64,000 nt of DNA from Oceanimonas marisflavi (GCF_003049725.1 NZ_QAGM01000001.1:273000-336999); one strand, 5' to 3'. Positions 52,048 to 61,363 are shown, counted from the stretch's first letter. A program made the numbers and translations. Notes: generated by a model not told the origin, from the letters alone.

Positions 52048-53271
52048 TCAGGCCCGGCTGCCGGCGGCCTGATGAGGCGCCAGCCGGGTAGTAAACAGGG
52101 CCGCCAGCAGCAAAAAGACACTGGATATCCACAAGCAGGCGGCCAGCCCCGCCTGCTGATACACCCACCCCGACAGCAATGTGCCCGTCAGGCGTCCCAG
52201 GGCATTGGCCATATAGTAAAAACCCACATCCAGGGACACTCCGTCTTCACTGGCATAACTGACAATCAGGTAGCTGTGCAACGATGAGTTAATGGCAAAC
52301 AAGGCGCCGAACAGCAGCAGACCTGCGGGCAACAGCCAGTGGGGATCAAGCTTGACCGTCAGCCCCAGAGCAATCAGCGCCGGAACCGTGGTCAGCGGCA
52401 GCACCCAGCCCAATGCTGTCCTGGCCCCGGGCGCCCGGTCCGAGTGCCTGCCGGTCAGATGTGGCGCCAGCGACTGCACCAGACCGTAGCCAATGACCCA
52501 GAGCGCCAGAAATCCGCCCACCCGCCAGTGATCCCAGCCAAATACAGACGCCAGGTATACCGGCAGCGCCACTACAAACCAGACATCCCGGGCACCAAAC
52601 AGGAACAGGCGTGCCGCCGACAACAGGTTGATATTGCGGCTTTTGGAGAAAATATCCCGAAACTTTGGTTTGGTCCTGGCCCGCCCCAGTTCCTGTTTCA
52701 GTAACAGCAGGCTGGCCAGCCACACCAGCGCCAGCACCACGGCCATGGCAGCCACTGCACCGGCAAACCCCAGTCCCGTCAGTAAAGCGCCACCAAGAAA
52801 AAAGCCCACCCCCTTGAGCGCGTTTTTGGAGCCGGTAAGCAGGGCAACCCAGCGATACAGACTGCCCCCTGCGTCTTTGGGAACCAGCAATTTGATGGCA
52901 CTTTTGGCGCTCATTTTGTTGAGATCCTTGGCAATGCCCGACAAAGCCTGAGCCGCCATCACCCAGGGCACCGTCAGCCATGCCGTCGGTACCAGCAGCA
53001 TGGCAAGGGCCAGCACCTGCAGCGCCAGACCCAGATTCATGGTGCGGTTCAGCCCCAGACGGGCGCCCAGCCAGCCGCCAGCCAGATTGGTGATCACCCC
53101 GAACAGCTCATAAAACAAAAACAACAGGGCAATTTCCAGAGGTGCATAGCCAAGCTGGTGAAAATACAGGACGACCAGCATGCGCAGGGCGCCGTCGGTA
53201 AGGGTAAAGGCCCAGTAGTTGCCGGTGATCAGCAAATACTGGCGTACTTCCTGAGACAGGGTGGCAAACAT
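52048..53271 (-). CDS. arsJ: organoarsenical efflux MFS permease ArsJ
   Basis: ArsJ exports 1-arseno-3-phosphoglycerate, which hydrolyses outside to arsenate; with GAPDH it gives arsenate resistance. The N-terminus (ITGNYWAFTLTDGALRMLVV), GVITNLAGGWLGARLGLNRT, QALSGIAKDLNKMSAKSAIK and LTGSKNALKGVGFFLGGALL are highly characteristic of ArsJ among MFS proteins. It has 407 residues and about 12 membrane segments. It lies 3 bases after a GAPDH gene in the same direction, the known gap-arsJ pairing. No arsR is visible nearby. Confidence 0.9.
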   Translation of the reverse strand: MFATLSQEVRQYLLITGNYWAFTLTDGALRMLVVLYFHQLGYAPLEIALLFLFYELFGVITNLAGGWLGARLGLNRTMNLGLALQVLALAMLLVPTAWLTVPWVMAAQALSGIAKDLNKMSAKSAIKLLVPKDAGGSLYRWVALLTGSKNALKGVGFFLGGALLTGLGFAGAVAAMAVVLALVWLASLLLLKQELGRARTKPKFRDIFSKSRNINLLSAARLFLFGARDVWFVVALPVYLASVFGWDHWRVGGFLALWVIGYGLVQSLAPHLTGRHSDRAPGARTALGWVLPLTTVPALIALGLTVKLDPHWLLPAGLLLFGALFAINSSLHSYLIVSYASEDGVSLDVGFYYMANALGRLTGTLLSGWVYQQAGLAACLWISSVFLLLAALFTTRLAPHQAAGSRA

Positions 53272-53274
53272 GGC

Positions 53275-54288
53275 TCAGTTTGCCTGATCGAGCCGGCCCA
53301 CCTTGCGCATCAGCTCGGCAGCCCGGTTGGCGTAGCCCCACTCATTGTCGTACCAGACATACAGCTTCACTTGAGTGCCATTTATGACCATGGTCGACAG
53401 CGCATCGATAATGCCGGAACGCGGATCCGTCTTGTAATCCACCGAGACCAGGGGACGCTCTTCGTAACCGAGAATACCGGCAAGAGAACCTGCGGCGGCG
53501 GCTTTCAGCAGTTCATTCACCTCTTCCGCCGTGGTGGCCTTTTCCACTTCAAAGACGCAATCGGTCAGGGAAGCGTTAGCCAGTGGCACCCTTACTGCGT
53601 GACCGTTGAGCCGGCCTTTCAGCTCGGGGAAAATGTGGGTAATGGCGGTGGCCGAACCGGTCGTTGTGGGGATCAGGCTCTGACCACAGGCCCGGGCCCG
53701 GCGCAAATCCTTGTGGGGCGCATCCAGTATGGTCTGGGTGTTGGTGATGTCGTGAATGGTGGTCATGGAGCCATGACGAATGCCCAGCTGTTCATGAATG
53801 ACCTTGACCACGGGTGCCAGGCAGTTGGTGGTGCAGGAGGCGGCGGTCACGATGGCATGCTGCGCCGGGTCGTAAAGATGATCGTTCACTCCCATCACCA
53901 CGTTGAGCACGCCCTCTTCCTTCACCGGCGCGGTGACGACCACCCGCTTTACGCCCTGATCCAGATAAGCCTGCAGCAGGCTTCTGGTTTTCATTTTACC
54001 GGATGCCTCGATCACCACGTCACACCCGGACCAGTCGGTGTCGGCAATGGCACTGTTCCGGGTGCATTCAATACGCTGCTCGCCAATCAGCATGCCCTGC
54101 CCGTCGGCGCTGGCTTCAAATGCCCAGCGGCCGTGCACCGAGTCAAAATTCAGCAGGTGCGCCAGGGTGGCGGCGTCACCGGCGGGATCGTTGATGTGCA
54201 CAAACTCCACATCGTCCCATTGCCAGGCCGCGCGCAATGCCAGCCGGCCCATGCGGCCAAAGCCATTGATTCCAACTTTAATGGTCAC
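53275..54288 (-). CDS. ArsJ-associated glyceraldehyde-3-phosphate dehydrogenase
   Basis: A GAPDH paralogue with the NAD motif [15 protein letters not shown] and active-site [36 protein letters not shown] is the arrangement of the ars-linked group rather than GapA or Epd. Its likely role is forming 1-arseno-3-phosphoglycerate from glyceraldehyde-3-phosphate and arsenate for ArsJ. It starts with GTG preceded by GGGAGAGAAA and has 337 residues. It is directly upstream of arsJ. The window also holds Epd, so this is at least the second GAPDH-like gene. Confidence 0.88.
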   Translation of the reverse strand: MTIKVGINGFGRMGRLALRAAWQWDDVEFVHINDPAGDAATLAHLLNFDSVHGRWAFEASADGQGMLIGEQRIECTRNSAIADTDWSGCDVVIEASGKMKTRSLLQAYLDQGVKRVVVTAPVKEEGVLNVVMGVNDHLYDPAQHAIVTAASCTTNCLAPVVKVIHEQLGIRHGSMTTIHDITNTQTILDAPHKDLRRARACGQSLIPTTTGSATAITHIFPELKGRLNGHAVRVPLANASLTDCVFEVEKATTAEEVNELLKAAAAGSLAGILGYEERPLVSVDYKTDPRSGIIDALSTMVINGTQVKLYVWYDNEWGYANRAAELMRKVGRLDQAN

Positions 54289-54348
54289 TTTCTCTCTCCC
54301 CTCTGTACCGTTATCAAGCTTCTCTGCCGGCGAGGATATATGAAAAAA

Positions 54349-54365
54349 CGCATAAATAAAATGCG
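54349..54365. promoter_or_regulatory. inverted repeat upstream of gap-arsJ
   Basis: CGCATAAATAAAATGCG: 5-bp arms around an AT-rich 7-base centre, 60 bases before the gap start. It is a candidate operator for an ArsR-type repressor encoded elsewhere. Confidence 0.35.
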
Positions 54366-54391
54366 AAAAAAAGCCCCGGAAAACCGGGGCT
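54366..54391 (-). terminator. pstS terminator
   Basis: On the minus strand AGCCCCGG, loop TTTT, CCGGGGCT, then TTTTTT. It isolates pstS from gap-arsJ. Confidence 0.9.
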
Positions 54392-54416
54392 CAAACAACC
54401 ATGACAGCAGACGCTG

Positions 54417-55388
54417 TTATTTCAGACCAAGCTTTTTCAGGTCGGCTTCCACCACGGCGGCGGGCACCGGCACATAGCCGTCCTTGTCGACGATTTCCTG
54501 ACCCTGCTTGGACAGCATCAGTTTGACAAACTCGGCTTCCATCGGACCCAGCGGCTTGTTGGGGTGCTTGTTCACGTACACGTACAGGAAGCGGGACAGC
54601 GGGTATTCACCGCTGATGGCATTTTCAGAGTTGGCTGCCACATAGTCGGTAGAGCCGGCTTCAGCCAGCGGCACGGCGCGCACGCTGGAGGTGCTGTAAC
54701 CCAGGCCGGAATAGCCGATGGCGTTCAGGGAAGAAGACACGGACTGCACCACGGAGGCAGAGCCGGGCTGCTCGTTCACGTTGTTCTTGAAGTCACCCTT
54801 GCACAGGGCCTCATCCTTGAAGTAGCCGTAGGTACCGGATACGGAGTTGCGGCCGTACAGCTGGATATCGCGATTGGTCCAGTCACCGTCCAGACCAACC
54901 TGACCCCATTTGGTGGCCTGCTGAGCCATGCCACAGGCAAGGGTGCTGGAGAAGATGGCGTCCACCTGATCCATGCTCAGACCCTCGATGGGGTTATCCT
55001 TGTGCACGAATACCGCCAGGGCATCGATGGCCACGCGAACCGGCGTCGGCTTGTAGCCGTAGCGCTTTTCAAAGGCTTCAATTTCATTGCTCTTCATGGC
55101 GCGGCTCATGGGGCCGAACTGGGAAGTGCCTTCGGTCAGGGCAGGCGGCGCAGTGGAGGAGCCGGCGGCCTGGATCTGGACATTGACGTTGGGATACTGG
55201 CGTTTGAACTCTTCGGCCCACAGGGTCATCATATTGGCCAGGGTGTCGGAGCCAACGGAAGATACGTTTCCGGACACACCGCTCACTTTCTGATAATCGG
55301 GCAGTGAATCGTCAACTGCCGCAAAAGCGGAAGTGGCGGCCATGGCCACGGTCAGTCCCAGTGCACTTGCCAGTTTGTTCAGTTTCAT
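54417..55388 (-). CDS. pstS: phosphate-binding protein PstS
   Basis: The periplasmic phosphate receptor of the Pst importer. The signal peptide [20 protein letters not shown] is cleaved near AFA-AVDD. Binding-site blocks include [40 protein letters not shown] and [19 protein letters not shown]. It has 323 residues and is shorter than E. coli PstS (346). It carries two Pho boxes upstream and its own terminator, so it is expressed separately from and probably more strongly than pstCAB. Confidence 0.95.
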   Translation of the reverse strand: MKLNKLASALGLTVAMAATSAFAAVDDSLPDYQKVSGVSGNVSSVGSDTLANMMTLWAEEFKRQYPNVNVQIQAAGSSTAPPALTEGTSQFGPMSRAMKSNEIEAFEKRYGYKPTPVRVAIDALAVFVHKDNPIEGLSMDQVDAIFSSTLACGMAQQATKWGQVGLDGDWTNRDIQLYGRNSVSGTYGYFKDEALCKGDFKNNVNEQPGSASVVQSVSSSLNAIGYSGLGYSTSSVRAVPLAEAGSTDYVAANSENAISGEYPLSRFLYVYVNKHPNKPLGPMEAEFVKLMLSKQGQEIVDKDGYVPVPAAVVEADLKKLGLK

Positions 55389-55445
55389 CCTTAATCTCCA
55401 ATTCGGGTTCGGTCTTTCAAGACGCGGCCAGTATTGCTGCCGGCG

Positions 55446-55485
55446 ATGACAACTATATGAACCAAACATGACGCTTTTATGACAA
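55446..55485 (-). promoter_or_regulatory. two tandem Pho boxes upstream of pstS
   Basis: On the minus strand TTGTCATAAAAGCGTCAT (55485-55468) and GGTTCATATAGTTGTCAT (55463-55446) each contain two 7-base CTGTCAT-like repeats with a 4-base spacer. A possible -10, AATACT, follows after 10 bases. Confidence 0.85.
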
Positions 55486-55517
55486 CCCCGCAAGGGTTTA
55501 ATTCGGCTGTAACAGAC

Positions 55518-55549
55518 AGACCGGCCCCCGCATAAACGGGAGCCGGTCT
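55518..55549 (-). terminator. hairpin between phoR and pstS
   Basis: AGACCGGCTCCCG, loop TTTATG, CGGGGGCCGGTCT. The stem is long but there is no U-run, so it may be Rho-linked or an mRNA-stabilising end for phoBR. Confidence 0.5.
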
Positions 55550-55571
55550 GGGAGAATGAAGAAGAAAAGCG

Positions 55572-56888
55572 TCAGGCAGTCTGTTGCACACTGGTGCCGG
55601 TTACCAGCAGCCGCTCGGGCAGGCGGAAGCCGAAACGACTGCCCTCACCCGGACGACTTTCTATCTCCAGATGGCTGTCGTGATGGCTGAGGGCATGCTT
55701 GACGATGGCCAGCCCCAGCCCGGAGCCCCCGGTCTGGCGGCTGCGGGCCTTGTCGACCCGGTAAAACCGCTCGGTCAGCCGGGCGATATGCTCGGGCGCG
55801 ATACCGTCACCGTCATCACTCACCGTAAAGCGGCCAACATTTCCCTGCAGCCCCCATTCCACATGAATATGGCTGCCCGCCGGGGTGTGACGCACGGCGT
55901 TATACACCAGATTGGAAACGGCACTGCGCATCTGCTCCGGATCCCCTCTCATTCTGAGGGAGGAATCGATCACAAAACTGAAATGATGCTTCCGCTCTCC
56001 ACTGAGCGCCACCGCTTCCTGCTCCAGCATCTGCAGTATAGCCGGCATATCGACCACCTTGGTAAAGTCGGGCTGAGGTGCGGCCTCATAGCGGGTCAGG
56101 GTCATCAGCTGATTGACCAGGGCGTCCATGCGCTGGGTCTGTTCAAACAGCACTTTCTGGGCCTTGTGCCACACCTGCTCGGAGGGCGGCTCTTCCAGCA
56201 TTTCCAGATAGCCCTTGAGTACCGTCAGCGGTGTGCGCAATTCGTGGGATACGTTGGCCACAAAGGATTTGCGTACCTGCTCCAGGCTGCGCAACCGAGT
56301 GACATCCCGCACCACCAGCAGTGCCTGATCTTCGGCATAGGGCATGATCCGGCACTCCAGCAGACGCTCTTCGCTGAGTGGCGAGGGCATTTCCAGCGGC
56401 TCACGAAAATCAGACCGTTTCATGTAAGCGATAAACACCGGCATTCGCACCAGGTTGCCGATATGCTGACCGGCATCGTCCGGCCAGCGGAACCCGAGCA
56501 GCTGCTGGGCCAGTTTGTTACACCAGATAATGCTGCCGTCCCGGCGAATAACCACAGCGGCGTCGGGCAGGGCCTCGGCTCCTTCGCGAAAACGGCGTAC
56601 CAGATTGGCCAGCTCCCGCCGGCGGGTACGCTGACGCTGTTGCAGCCGATAGATACCGTTAAAAATGCCTTCCCAGCTGCCCTTGCCTTCCGGGGGGGTC
56701 AGGCTGCGATCCCGCCACAGCCATACCGACAGCTTGTGCTGATAGCGATGATTGACAAACAGATGGAGCAGGGTACCCGCCAGTAATCCCAGAGCCGGAT
56801 TATCGACAAGCAGCCCAAGCAGCCCGAAGACCAGGTAGAACAGCCCCAGCCGCCACCATAAGCCCCGATTGGATTCTTGTTGCTGCAT
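55572..56888 (-). CDS. phoR: phosphate regulon sensor kinase PhoR
   Basis: PhoR phosphorylates PhoB when phosphate is scarce. Two N-terminal membrane helices (LFYLVFGLLGLLV and LGLLAGTLLHLFV) anchor it. A PAS domain follows (LPDAAVVIRRDGSIIWCNKL), then the H-box VANVSHELRTPLTVLKGYLE, N-box NLVYNAVRHTP and ATP lid GDGIAPEHI...GSGLGLAIVKH. It has 438 residues (431 in E. coli). The ATG chosen has GAGG upstream. It starts 7 bases after phoB. Confidence 0.96.
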   Translation of the reverse strand: MQQQESNRGLWWRLGLFYLVFGLLGLLVDNPALGLLAGTLLHLFVNHRYQHKLSVWLWRDRSLTPPEGKGSWEGIFNGIYRLQQRQRTRRRELANLVRRFREGAEALPDAAVVIRRDGSIIWCNKLAQQLLGFRWPDDAGQHIGNLVRMPVFIAYMKRSDFREPLEMPSPLSEERLLECRIMPYAEDQALLVVRDVTRLRSLEQVRKSFVANVSHELRTPLTVLKGYLEMLEEPPSEQVWHKAQKVLFEQTQRMDALVNQLMTLTRYEAAPQPDFTKVVDMPAILQMLEQEAVALSGERKHHFSFVIDSSLRMRGDPEQMRSAVSNLVYNAVRHTPAGSHIHVEWGLQGNVGRFTVSDDGDGIAPEHIARLTERFYRVDKARSRQTGGSGLGLAIVKHALSHHDSHLEIESRPGEGSRFGFRLPERLLVTGTSVQQTA

Positions 56889-56895
56889 GCAAGCC

Positions 56896-57585
56896 TCATA
56901 GGCGAACGGAAAAACGGTAGCCGGCACCCCGAACTGTCTGGATCAGACGATCATGCCCGGAGGGCGAGATGGCCTTGCGCAACCGGCGAATATGCACATC
57001 CACAGTACGATCTTCCACAAAGACATTGGTGCCCCACACATTATTAAGCAACTGCTCGCGGCTGTATACCCGCTCGGGGTGAGTCATAAAGAAATGCAGC
57101 AGCTTGAATTCGGTCGGCCCCATATCGAGCTGCTGGTTATTGGCGCTGACCCTGTGACTGAGCGGGTCCAGACACAGGCCCTGCACCTCGATCGCATCTT
57201 CCACCGAGGTTGGCGCCACCCGGCGCAGTACCGCCTTTAAGCGGGAAGTAAGTTCCTTGGGGGAAAACGGTTTGGTGATGTAGTCATCGGCGCCCACATC
57301 CAGGCCCTTTATCTTGTCTTCTTCTTCGGCCCGGGCGGTGAGCATGATCACCGGGATCTGGCGGGTGAGTTCGTCCTGCTTGAGGTGCTTGATAAGCTGA
57401 ATGCCACTGCCGCCGGGCAGCATCCAGTCGAGCAGGATCAGGTCGGGATAGGGCTCCCTGACCATTTCCAGAGCCTGATCGTAATCCTCGGCCTCCTGTG
57501 TGGTAAAACCTTTCTGCTCCAGTACAAAACACAACATTTCGCGAATGGGGGCTTCATCTTCCACCACCAGTATTTTCCGTGTCAT
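56896..57585 (-). CDS. phoB: phosphate regulon response regulator PhoB
   Basis: PhoB activates the Pho regulon by binding Pho boxes. The receiver has the acidic pair Glu9-Asp10, phospho-acceptor Asp53 ([13 protein letters not shown]) and the Lys in [10 protein letters not shown]. The winged-helix domain has [20 protein letters not shown] and [15 protein letters not shown]. It has 229 residues, the same as E. coli. A Pho box upstream indicates autoregulation. Confidence 0.97.
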   Translation of the reverse strand: MTRKILVVEDEAPIREMLCFVLEQKGFTTQEAEDYDQALEMVREPYPDLILLDWMLPGGSGIQLIKHLKQDELTRQIPVIMLTARAEEEDKIKGLDVGADDYITKPFSPKELTSRLKAVLRRVAPTSVEDAIEVQGLCLDPLSHRVSANNQQLDMGPTEFKLLHFFMTHPERVYSREQLLNNVWGTNVFVEDRTVDVHIRRLRKAISPSGHDRLIQTVRGAGYRFSVRL

Positions 57586-57644
57586 TTTTCAACCGCCTCT
57601 GTCATACGGATCTTGTCGTCTTGCCCCCATTATTGGAAGACAGT

Positions 57645-57662
57645 ATGACAGTTTTATGAAAC
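57645..57662 (-). promoter_or_regulatory. Pho box upstream of phoB
   Basis: On the minus strand GTTTCATAAAACTGTCAT, two 7-base repeats with AAAA between, followed after 10 bases by AATAAT as -10. Confidence 0.85.
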
Positions 57663-57702
57663 CGTGACACAACAGATTCTTTTGAATCCAATTGTGACCT
57701 GT

Positions 57703-58131
57703 TCAGCACGCGTGATACCCCATGCACAGCTCCGGCTGACCGGTACCGGGATCCAGACTTTCCCTGAGCACGGCAAAACCATGCTGCCGGTAAAAATGCA
57801 CCGCAATGTCATTTTCGCAAAACACCTTCAACGACAGTTGCCGGCGCAGCCGCTTGGCGGTGGCCATCAGCGCCTTGCCGATGCCCTTTTGCTGACAGTC
57901 CGGGCGCACAAACAGCGCTGCCAGATAATCTTCCGCCAGGGCAACAAAGCCCTGAATTTCTCCTTCCCGCTCGCATACCCATACTTCTGCCGAAGGCAGG
58001 TAACGGGCCCGCATTTGCTCCTGCTGGCGCCACCAGTAAGCGGCGGGCACAAAGTCGTGTGCCTGCAGCGAAGCCAGCAGCCAGACGTCCAGAATGGCGT
58101 CGGTATCTTCCGGCCTGGCCTGTCGTATCAT
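57703..58131 (-). CDS. GNAT family acetyltransferase, YjaB-like
   Basis: A cytosolic acetyltransferase resembling E. coli YjaB. It starts MIRQARPEDTDAILDVWLLA, has HDFVPAAYWW, the core strand AALFVRPDCQQKGIGKALM (acetyl-CoA loop) and VHFYRQHGFAVLRESLD. The ATG has GGGGAG seven bases upstream and gives 142 residues; in-frame codons upstream are intergenic. Substrate is unknown. It sits directly upstream of the phoB promoter on the same strand. Confidence 0.82.
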   Translation of the reverse strand: MIRQARPEDTDAILDVWLLASLQAHDFVPAAYWWRQQEQMRARYLPSAEVWVCEREGEIQGFVALAEDYLAALFVRPDCQQKGIGKALMATAKRLRRQLSLKVFCENDIAVHFYRQHGFAVLRESLDPGTGQPELCMGYHAC

Positions 58132-58305
58132 TGTTCTTCTCCCCTGCTCATTCTTTATTTCATTGTATGGGCCCGGACCGCCCCTGAGCGGGGATTTGTG
58201 CACCTCTGTGAGCGGGATCCGCCTTTATGACTCAGGAATGATCCACTGATCACAAAGTCGGATTGCTATACAATGCCGCTTTTTCGGCTCGTGACCGAGG
58301 ACGCC

Positions 58306-59214
58306 ATGTGGTTTAAAAATCTGCAAGTTTACCGTTTTACCCGCCCCTTTGAACTCAGCCTGGAAGAGCTGGAAACACAGCTGGAAGCCATGACCTTCAG
58401 CCCCTGCGGCAGTCAGGAACAGGCAAAAGTGGGCTGGATTTCTCCCCTGGGAAAGCGTGGCCAGGCCCTGACCCACAGTGCCGGCAACCAGATTTTGCTG
58501 TGCGCCAAAAAGGAAGAAAAAATGTTGCCGGGCTCGGTGGTCAACGATGAAGTGGCCGACAAGGTGGAAAGCCTGGAAACCGAGCAGGGCCGGGCGCTGA
58601 AGAAAAAGGAAAAGGACGCCATCAAGGAAGAGGTGATCGTCAGCCTGCTGCCCCGGGCCTTCAGCCGCTTTCAGCAGACCTTTGCCTGGATCAACCCCGA
58701 TGACGGCTTTATCGCCGTGGACGCCAGCTCCGCCAAGCGCGCCGAAGATCTGCTGGCGCTGCTGCGCAAGTGTATCGGCAGCCTGCCGGTGGTGCCCCTG
58801 GCCATGACCACCCCCCCCGAGCTGACCCTGACCGACTGGCTCAAGGACGGTGCCGCCCCCGCCGGCTTTGCCCTGGAAGACGAAGCCGAACTGCGCTCGG
58901 CGCTGGAGCACGGCGGCATTATTCGCGCCAAACAGCAGGATCTGCTGAGCGACGAAATGAAGGCCCACCTCGATGCCGACAAGCTGGTGACCAAGCTGGC
59001 GCTGAACTGGAGCGACACCATCAGCTTTATGCTGGGCGACGACATGAGCATCAAGCGGCTCAAGTTCTCGGAAGAGCTGCGCGAGCAGAATGACGATGTC
59101 ACCAGCGAAGATCCGGCCGCCCGTTTCGATGCCGACTTCGCCCTGGTCACCGGCGAACTGTCCCGTTTTATACCCGAGCTGATTGACGCCATGGGCGGTG
59201 AAGAAAGCCGTTAA
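58306..59214 (+). CDS. rdgC: recombination-associated protein RdgC
   Basis: RdgC is a ring-shaped nucleoid-associated protein that binds double-stranded DNA and restrains RecA. MWFKNLQVYRFTRPFELSLE, MTFSPCGSQEQAKVGWISPL, FIAVDASSAKRAEDLLALLR and VTKLALNWSDTISFMLGDDM are typical. The ATG has GAGG five bases upstream (302 residues, 303 in E. coli). A C8 run encodes Thr-Pro-Pro in the middle. It is followed at once by a dispersed repeat. Confidence 0.96.
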   Translation: MWFKNLQVYRFTRPFELSLEELETQLEAMTFSPCGSQEQAKVGWISPLGKRGQALTHSAGNQILLCAKKEEKMLPGSVVNDEVADKVESLETEQGRALKKKEKDAIKEEVIVSLLPRAFSRFQQTFAWINPDDGFIAVDASSAKRAEDLLALLRKCIGSLPVVPLAMTTPPELTLTDWLKDGAAPAGFALEDEAELRSALEHGGIIRAKQQDLLSDEMKAHLDADKLVTKLALNWSDTISFMLGDDMSIKRLKFSEELREQNDDVTSEDPAARFDADFALVTGELSRFIPELIDAMGGEESR

Positions 59215-59222
59215 ACGCACCT

Positions 59223-59318
59223 GGAGCGCAGGCTGCCAGCCTGCATAGCGCCCAGTCAGGGCGCTCAATAAGCAGGTTGCCGCAGCGCGCCAATTTGCGG
59301 GCAGGCTGCCCGCGCTCC
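59223..59318. repeat. dispersed GGAGCGC palindromic repeat, copy E
   Basis: A full-length copy in the opposite orientation to A and B: GGAGCGCAGGCTGCCAGCCT opens it and GCGGGCAGGCTGCCCGCGCT plus CC closes it, with AGCGCCCAGTCAGGGCGCT in the centre. It begins 8 bases after the rdgC stop. Confidence 0.85.
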
Positions 59319-59457
59319 ACCAGCCCCCTCATATGACCAAAGCTGTCCCACGGTATTGGTATTTCAGTGCGTTTCCGTCTGTTATCACCGGCAACGACGG
59401 TTTCCTTCGCGGATGACGGTTATGTTGACACTCCATCGCATTTGCAGGAGTTCAACC

Positions 59458-59868
59458 ATGCGTCCTTTTTCTTTTGCCGGCCTGCTGGGGCTGCTGCTTC
59501 TGGCCACCGGCTCCGCCTCGGCTCATGACGACCGGGGCTGGCATCACCACGAATATGAGCAGGATTATCGTGATGAATACCGCCGGGAATACCGCCGCAA
59601 CAGTCTGCCCATCACCACAGTTGCCGAGGCCCGGCATCTGGCCGATGACAGCCGCATTATTCTCTCCGGTCATATCGTACGCCGGCTGGATGACGACGAA
59701 TTTCTGTTCAGTGACGGCACCGGCACCATCAGAATCGAAATGGACGATGACGACTGGCGCAGACTGCGCCGCCATCGCCGGGGCGAAATACTGATCTGGG
59801 CCGAGGTGGAAAGAAAAAAACGCCGGGTGAAGCTGGAGATCGAGCGGGTGCGTCCCGCCGGGTGGTAA
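59458..59868 (+). CDS. YgiW/YdeI-type periplasmic OB-fold protein
   Basis: A small secreted protein with signal peptide MRPFSFAGLLGLLLLATGSA cleaved near ASA-HDDRG. A histidine/tyrosine/arginine-rich linker (HHHEYEQDYRDEYRREYRR) follows, then a bacterial OB-fold domain: ITTVAEARHLADDSRIILSG, DDEFLFSDGTGTIRIEMDDD, GEILIWAEVERKKRRVKLEI. Relatives in E. coli respond to stress. The acidic DDDD and histidine tracts suggest metal or cation binding, which is an inference. CAGGAG precedes the ATG; 136 residues. Confidence 0.82.
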   Translation: MRPFSFAGLLGLLLLATGSASAHDDRGWHHHEYEQDYRDEYRREYRRNSLPITTVAEARHLADDSRIILSGHIVRRLDDDEFLFSDGTGTIRIEMDDDDWRRLRRHRRGEILIWAEVERKKRRVKLEIERVRPAGW

Positions 59869-59962
59869 CCATTGCTCGAAATCACCGGCGCATGAGAGTA
59901 AAATGCCGGCCCCGGCCGCCATCAGGTGGCGGCCCGCTGACCTGACATCAGACGAGATCATC

Positions 59963-61363
59963 ATGTTTGTACCCGAATTGCTCTCCCCCGCCGGTTCCCT
60001 CAAGAACATGCGTTACGCCTTTGCCTATGGCGCCGACGCCGTGTATGCCGGCCAGCCCCGCTATTCCCTGCGGGTGCGCAACAACGAATTCAACCACGAG
60101 AACCTGCAGATTGGCATCAACGAAGCCCATGCCCTCGGCAAGAAGTTCTACGTGGTGGTCAATATTCAGCCCCACAACGCCAAGCTGAAAACCTTTCTGC
60201 GCGACATGAAACCCGTGGTGGACATGGGCCCGGATGCGCTCATCATGTCCGATCCCGGCCTGATCATGCTGGTGCGCGAGCACTTTCCCGAGATGCCCAT
60301 TCACCTGTCGGTGCAGGCCAACGCGGTCAACTGGGCCTCGGTGAAGTTCTGGCAGGACTACGGCATCGAGCGGGTGATTCTGTCCCGGGAGCTGTCACTG
60401 GAAGAAATTGAAGAGATTCGCCAGCACTGTCCCACCATTGAGCTGGAAGTGTTTGTGCACGGCGCCCTGTGCATGGCCTATTCCGGCCGCTGCCTGCTGT
60501 CCGGCTACATCAACAAGCGCGATCCCAACCAGGGCACCTGCACCAACGCCTGCCGCTGGGAATACAAGGTGCATGAGGCGAAAGAAGACGACGCCGGCCA
60601 GATAGTGCACAAGCAGGAGCCGATCATGGTGCAGCCGGTAGAAAGCGACATCACCCCCACCCTGGGTGCCGGCAAGCCCCATGATGAGCCGGTGCTGCTG
60701 GAAGAAGGCAACCGCCCGGGCGAGTACATGGCCGCCTATGAAGACGAGCACGGCACCTACATCATGAACTCCAAGGATCTGCGCGCGGTGCAGTATGTGG
60801 AGCGCCTGACCCAAATGGGCGTGCATTCCCTCAAGATTGAAGGCCGCACCAAGTCCTTCTATTACGTGGCCCGCACCGCCCAGGTATACCGCAAGGCCAT
60901 TGACGACGCCGTGGCCGGCAAGCCCTTTGACACCACCCTGATGAGCACTCTGGAAAACCTGGCCCACCGCGGCTATACCGAAGGCTTTCTCAAGCGCCAT
61001 GCCCACGGTGACTACCAGAACTACGATTACGGTTACTCGGTGTCCACCAGCCAGCAGTTCGTGGGCGAGATCACCGGACGTGACGGCGACTGGGTGGAAG
61101 TGGAAGTCAAAAACAAGTTTCTGGTGGGCAACAGCCTGGAGCTGATGACGCCAAAGGGCAACCTCACCTTTACCCTGGAGCAAATGAAAAACCGCAAGGG
61201 CGAGCAGGTTGACGTGGCCCCGGGCAACGGCCATGTGATGTACATTCCCCTCGACGCCGGCATTGATGTGACCTACGGTATTCTGATGCGCAACCTGGGT
61301 GATCAGCAGGACACCCGCAACCCTCATGTGAAGCAAGCCGATGGCGCTGTTAATCAAGGATAA
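59963..61363 (+). CDS. trhP: tRNA 5-hydroxyuridine modification protein TrhP (YegQ), peptidase U32 family
   Basis: TrhP is needed for hydroxylation of U34 in several tRNAs. The U32 signature runs from ELEVFVHGALCMAYSGRCLL to SGYINKRDPNQGTCTNACRW with the conserved cysteines, after MFVPELLSPAGSLKNMRYAF and ADAVYAGQPRYSLRVRNNEF. It has 466 residues from the ATG preceded by GACGAG (453 in E. coli). A ferredoxin start overlaps its last 23 bases, suggesting that the two were translationally coupled before the ferredoxin gene was broken. Confidence 0.93.
   Translation: MFVPELLSPAGSLKNMRYAFAYGADAVYAGQPRYSLRVRNNEFNHENLQIGINEAHALGKKFYVVVNIQPHNAKLKTFLRDMKPVVDMGPDALIMSDPGLIMLVREHFPEMPIHLSVQANAVNWASVKFWQDYGIERVILSRELSLEEIEEIRQHCPTIELEVFVHGALCMAYSGRCLLSGYINKRDPNQGTCTNACRWEYKVHEAKEDDAGQIVHKQEPIMVQPVESDITPTLGAGKPHDEPVLLEEGNRPGEYMAAYEDEHGTYIMNSKDLRAVQYVERLTQMGVHSLKIEGRTKSFYYVARTAQVYRKAIDDAVAGKPFDTTLMSTLENLAHRGYTEGFLKRHAHGDYQNYDYGYSVSTSQQFVGEITGRDGDWVEVEVKNKFLVGNSLELMTPKGNLTFTLEQMKNRKGEQVDVAPGNGHVMYIPLDAGIDVTYGILMRNLGDQQDTRNPHVKQADGAVNQG

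Noticed and set aside
58811-58818. C8 run in rdgC as a phase-variation tract
   Set aside because: RdgC is a housekeeping protein and Thr-Pro-Pro codons in GC-rich DNA readily give such runs; there is no reason to expect switching.
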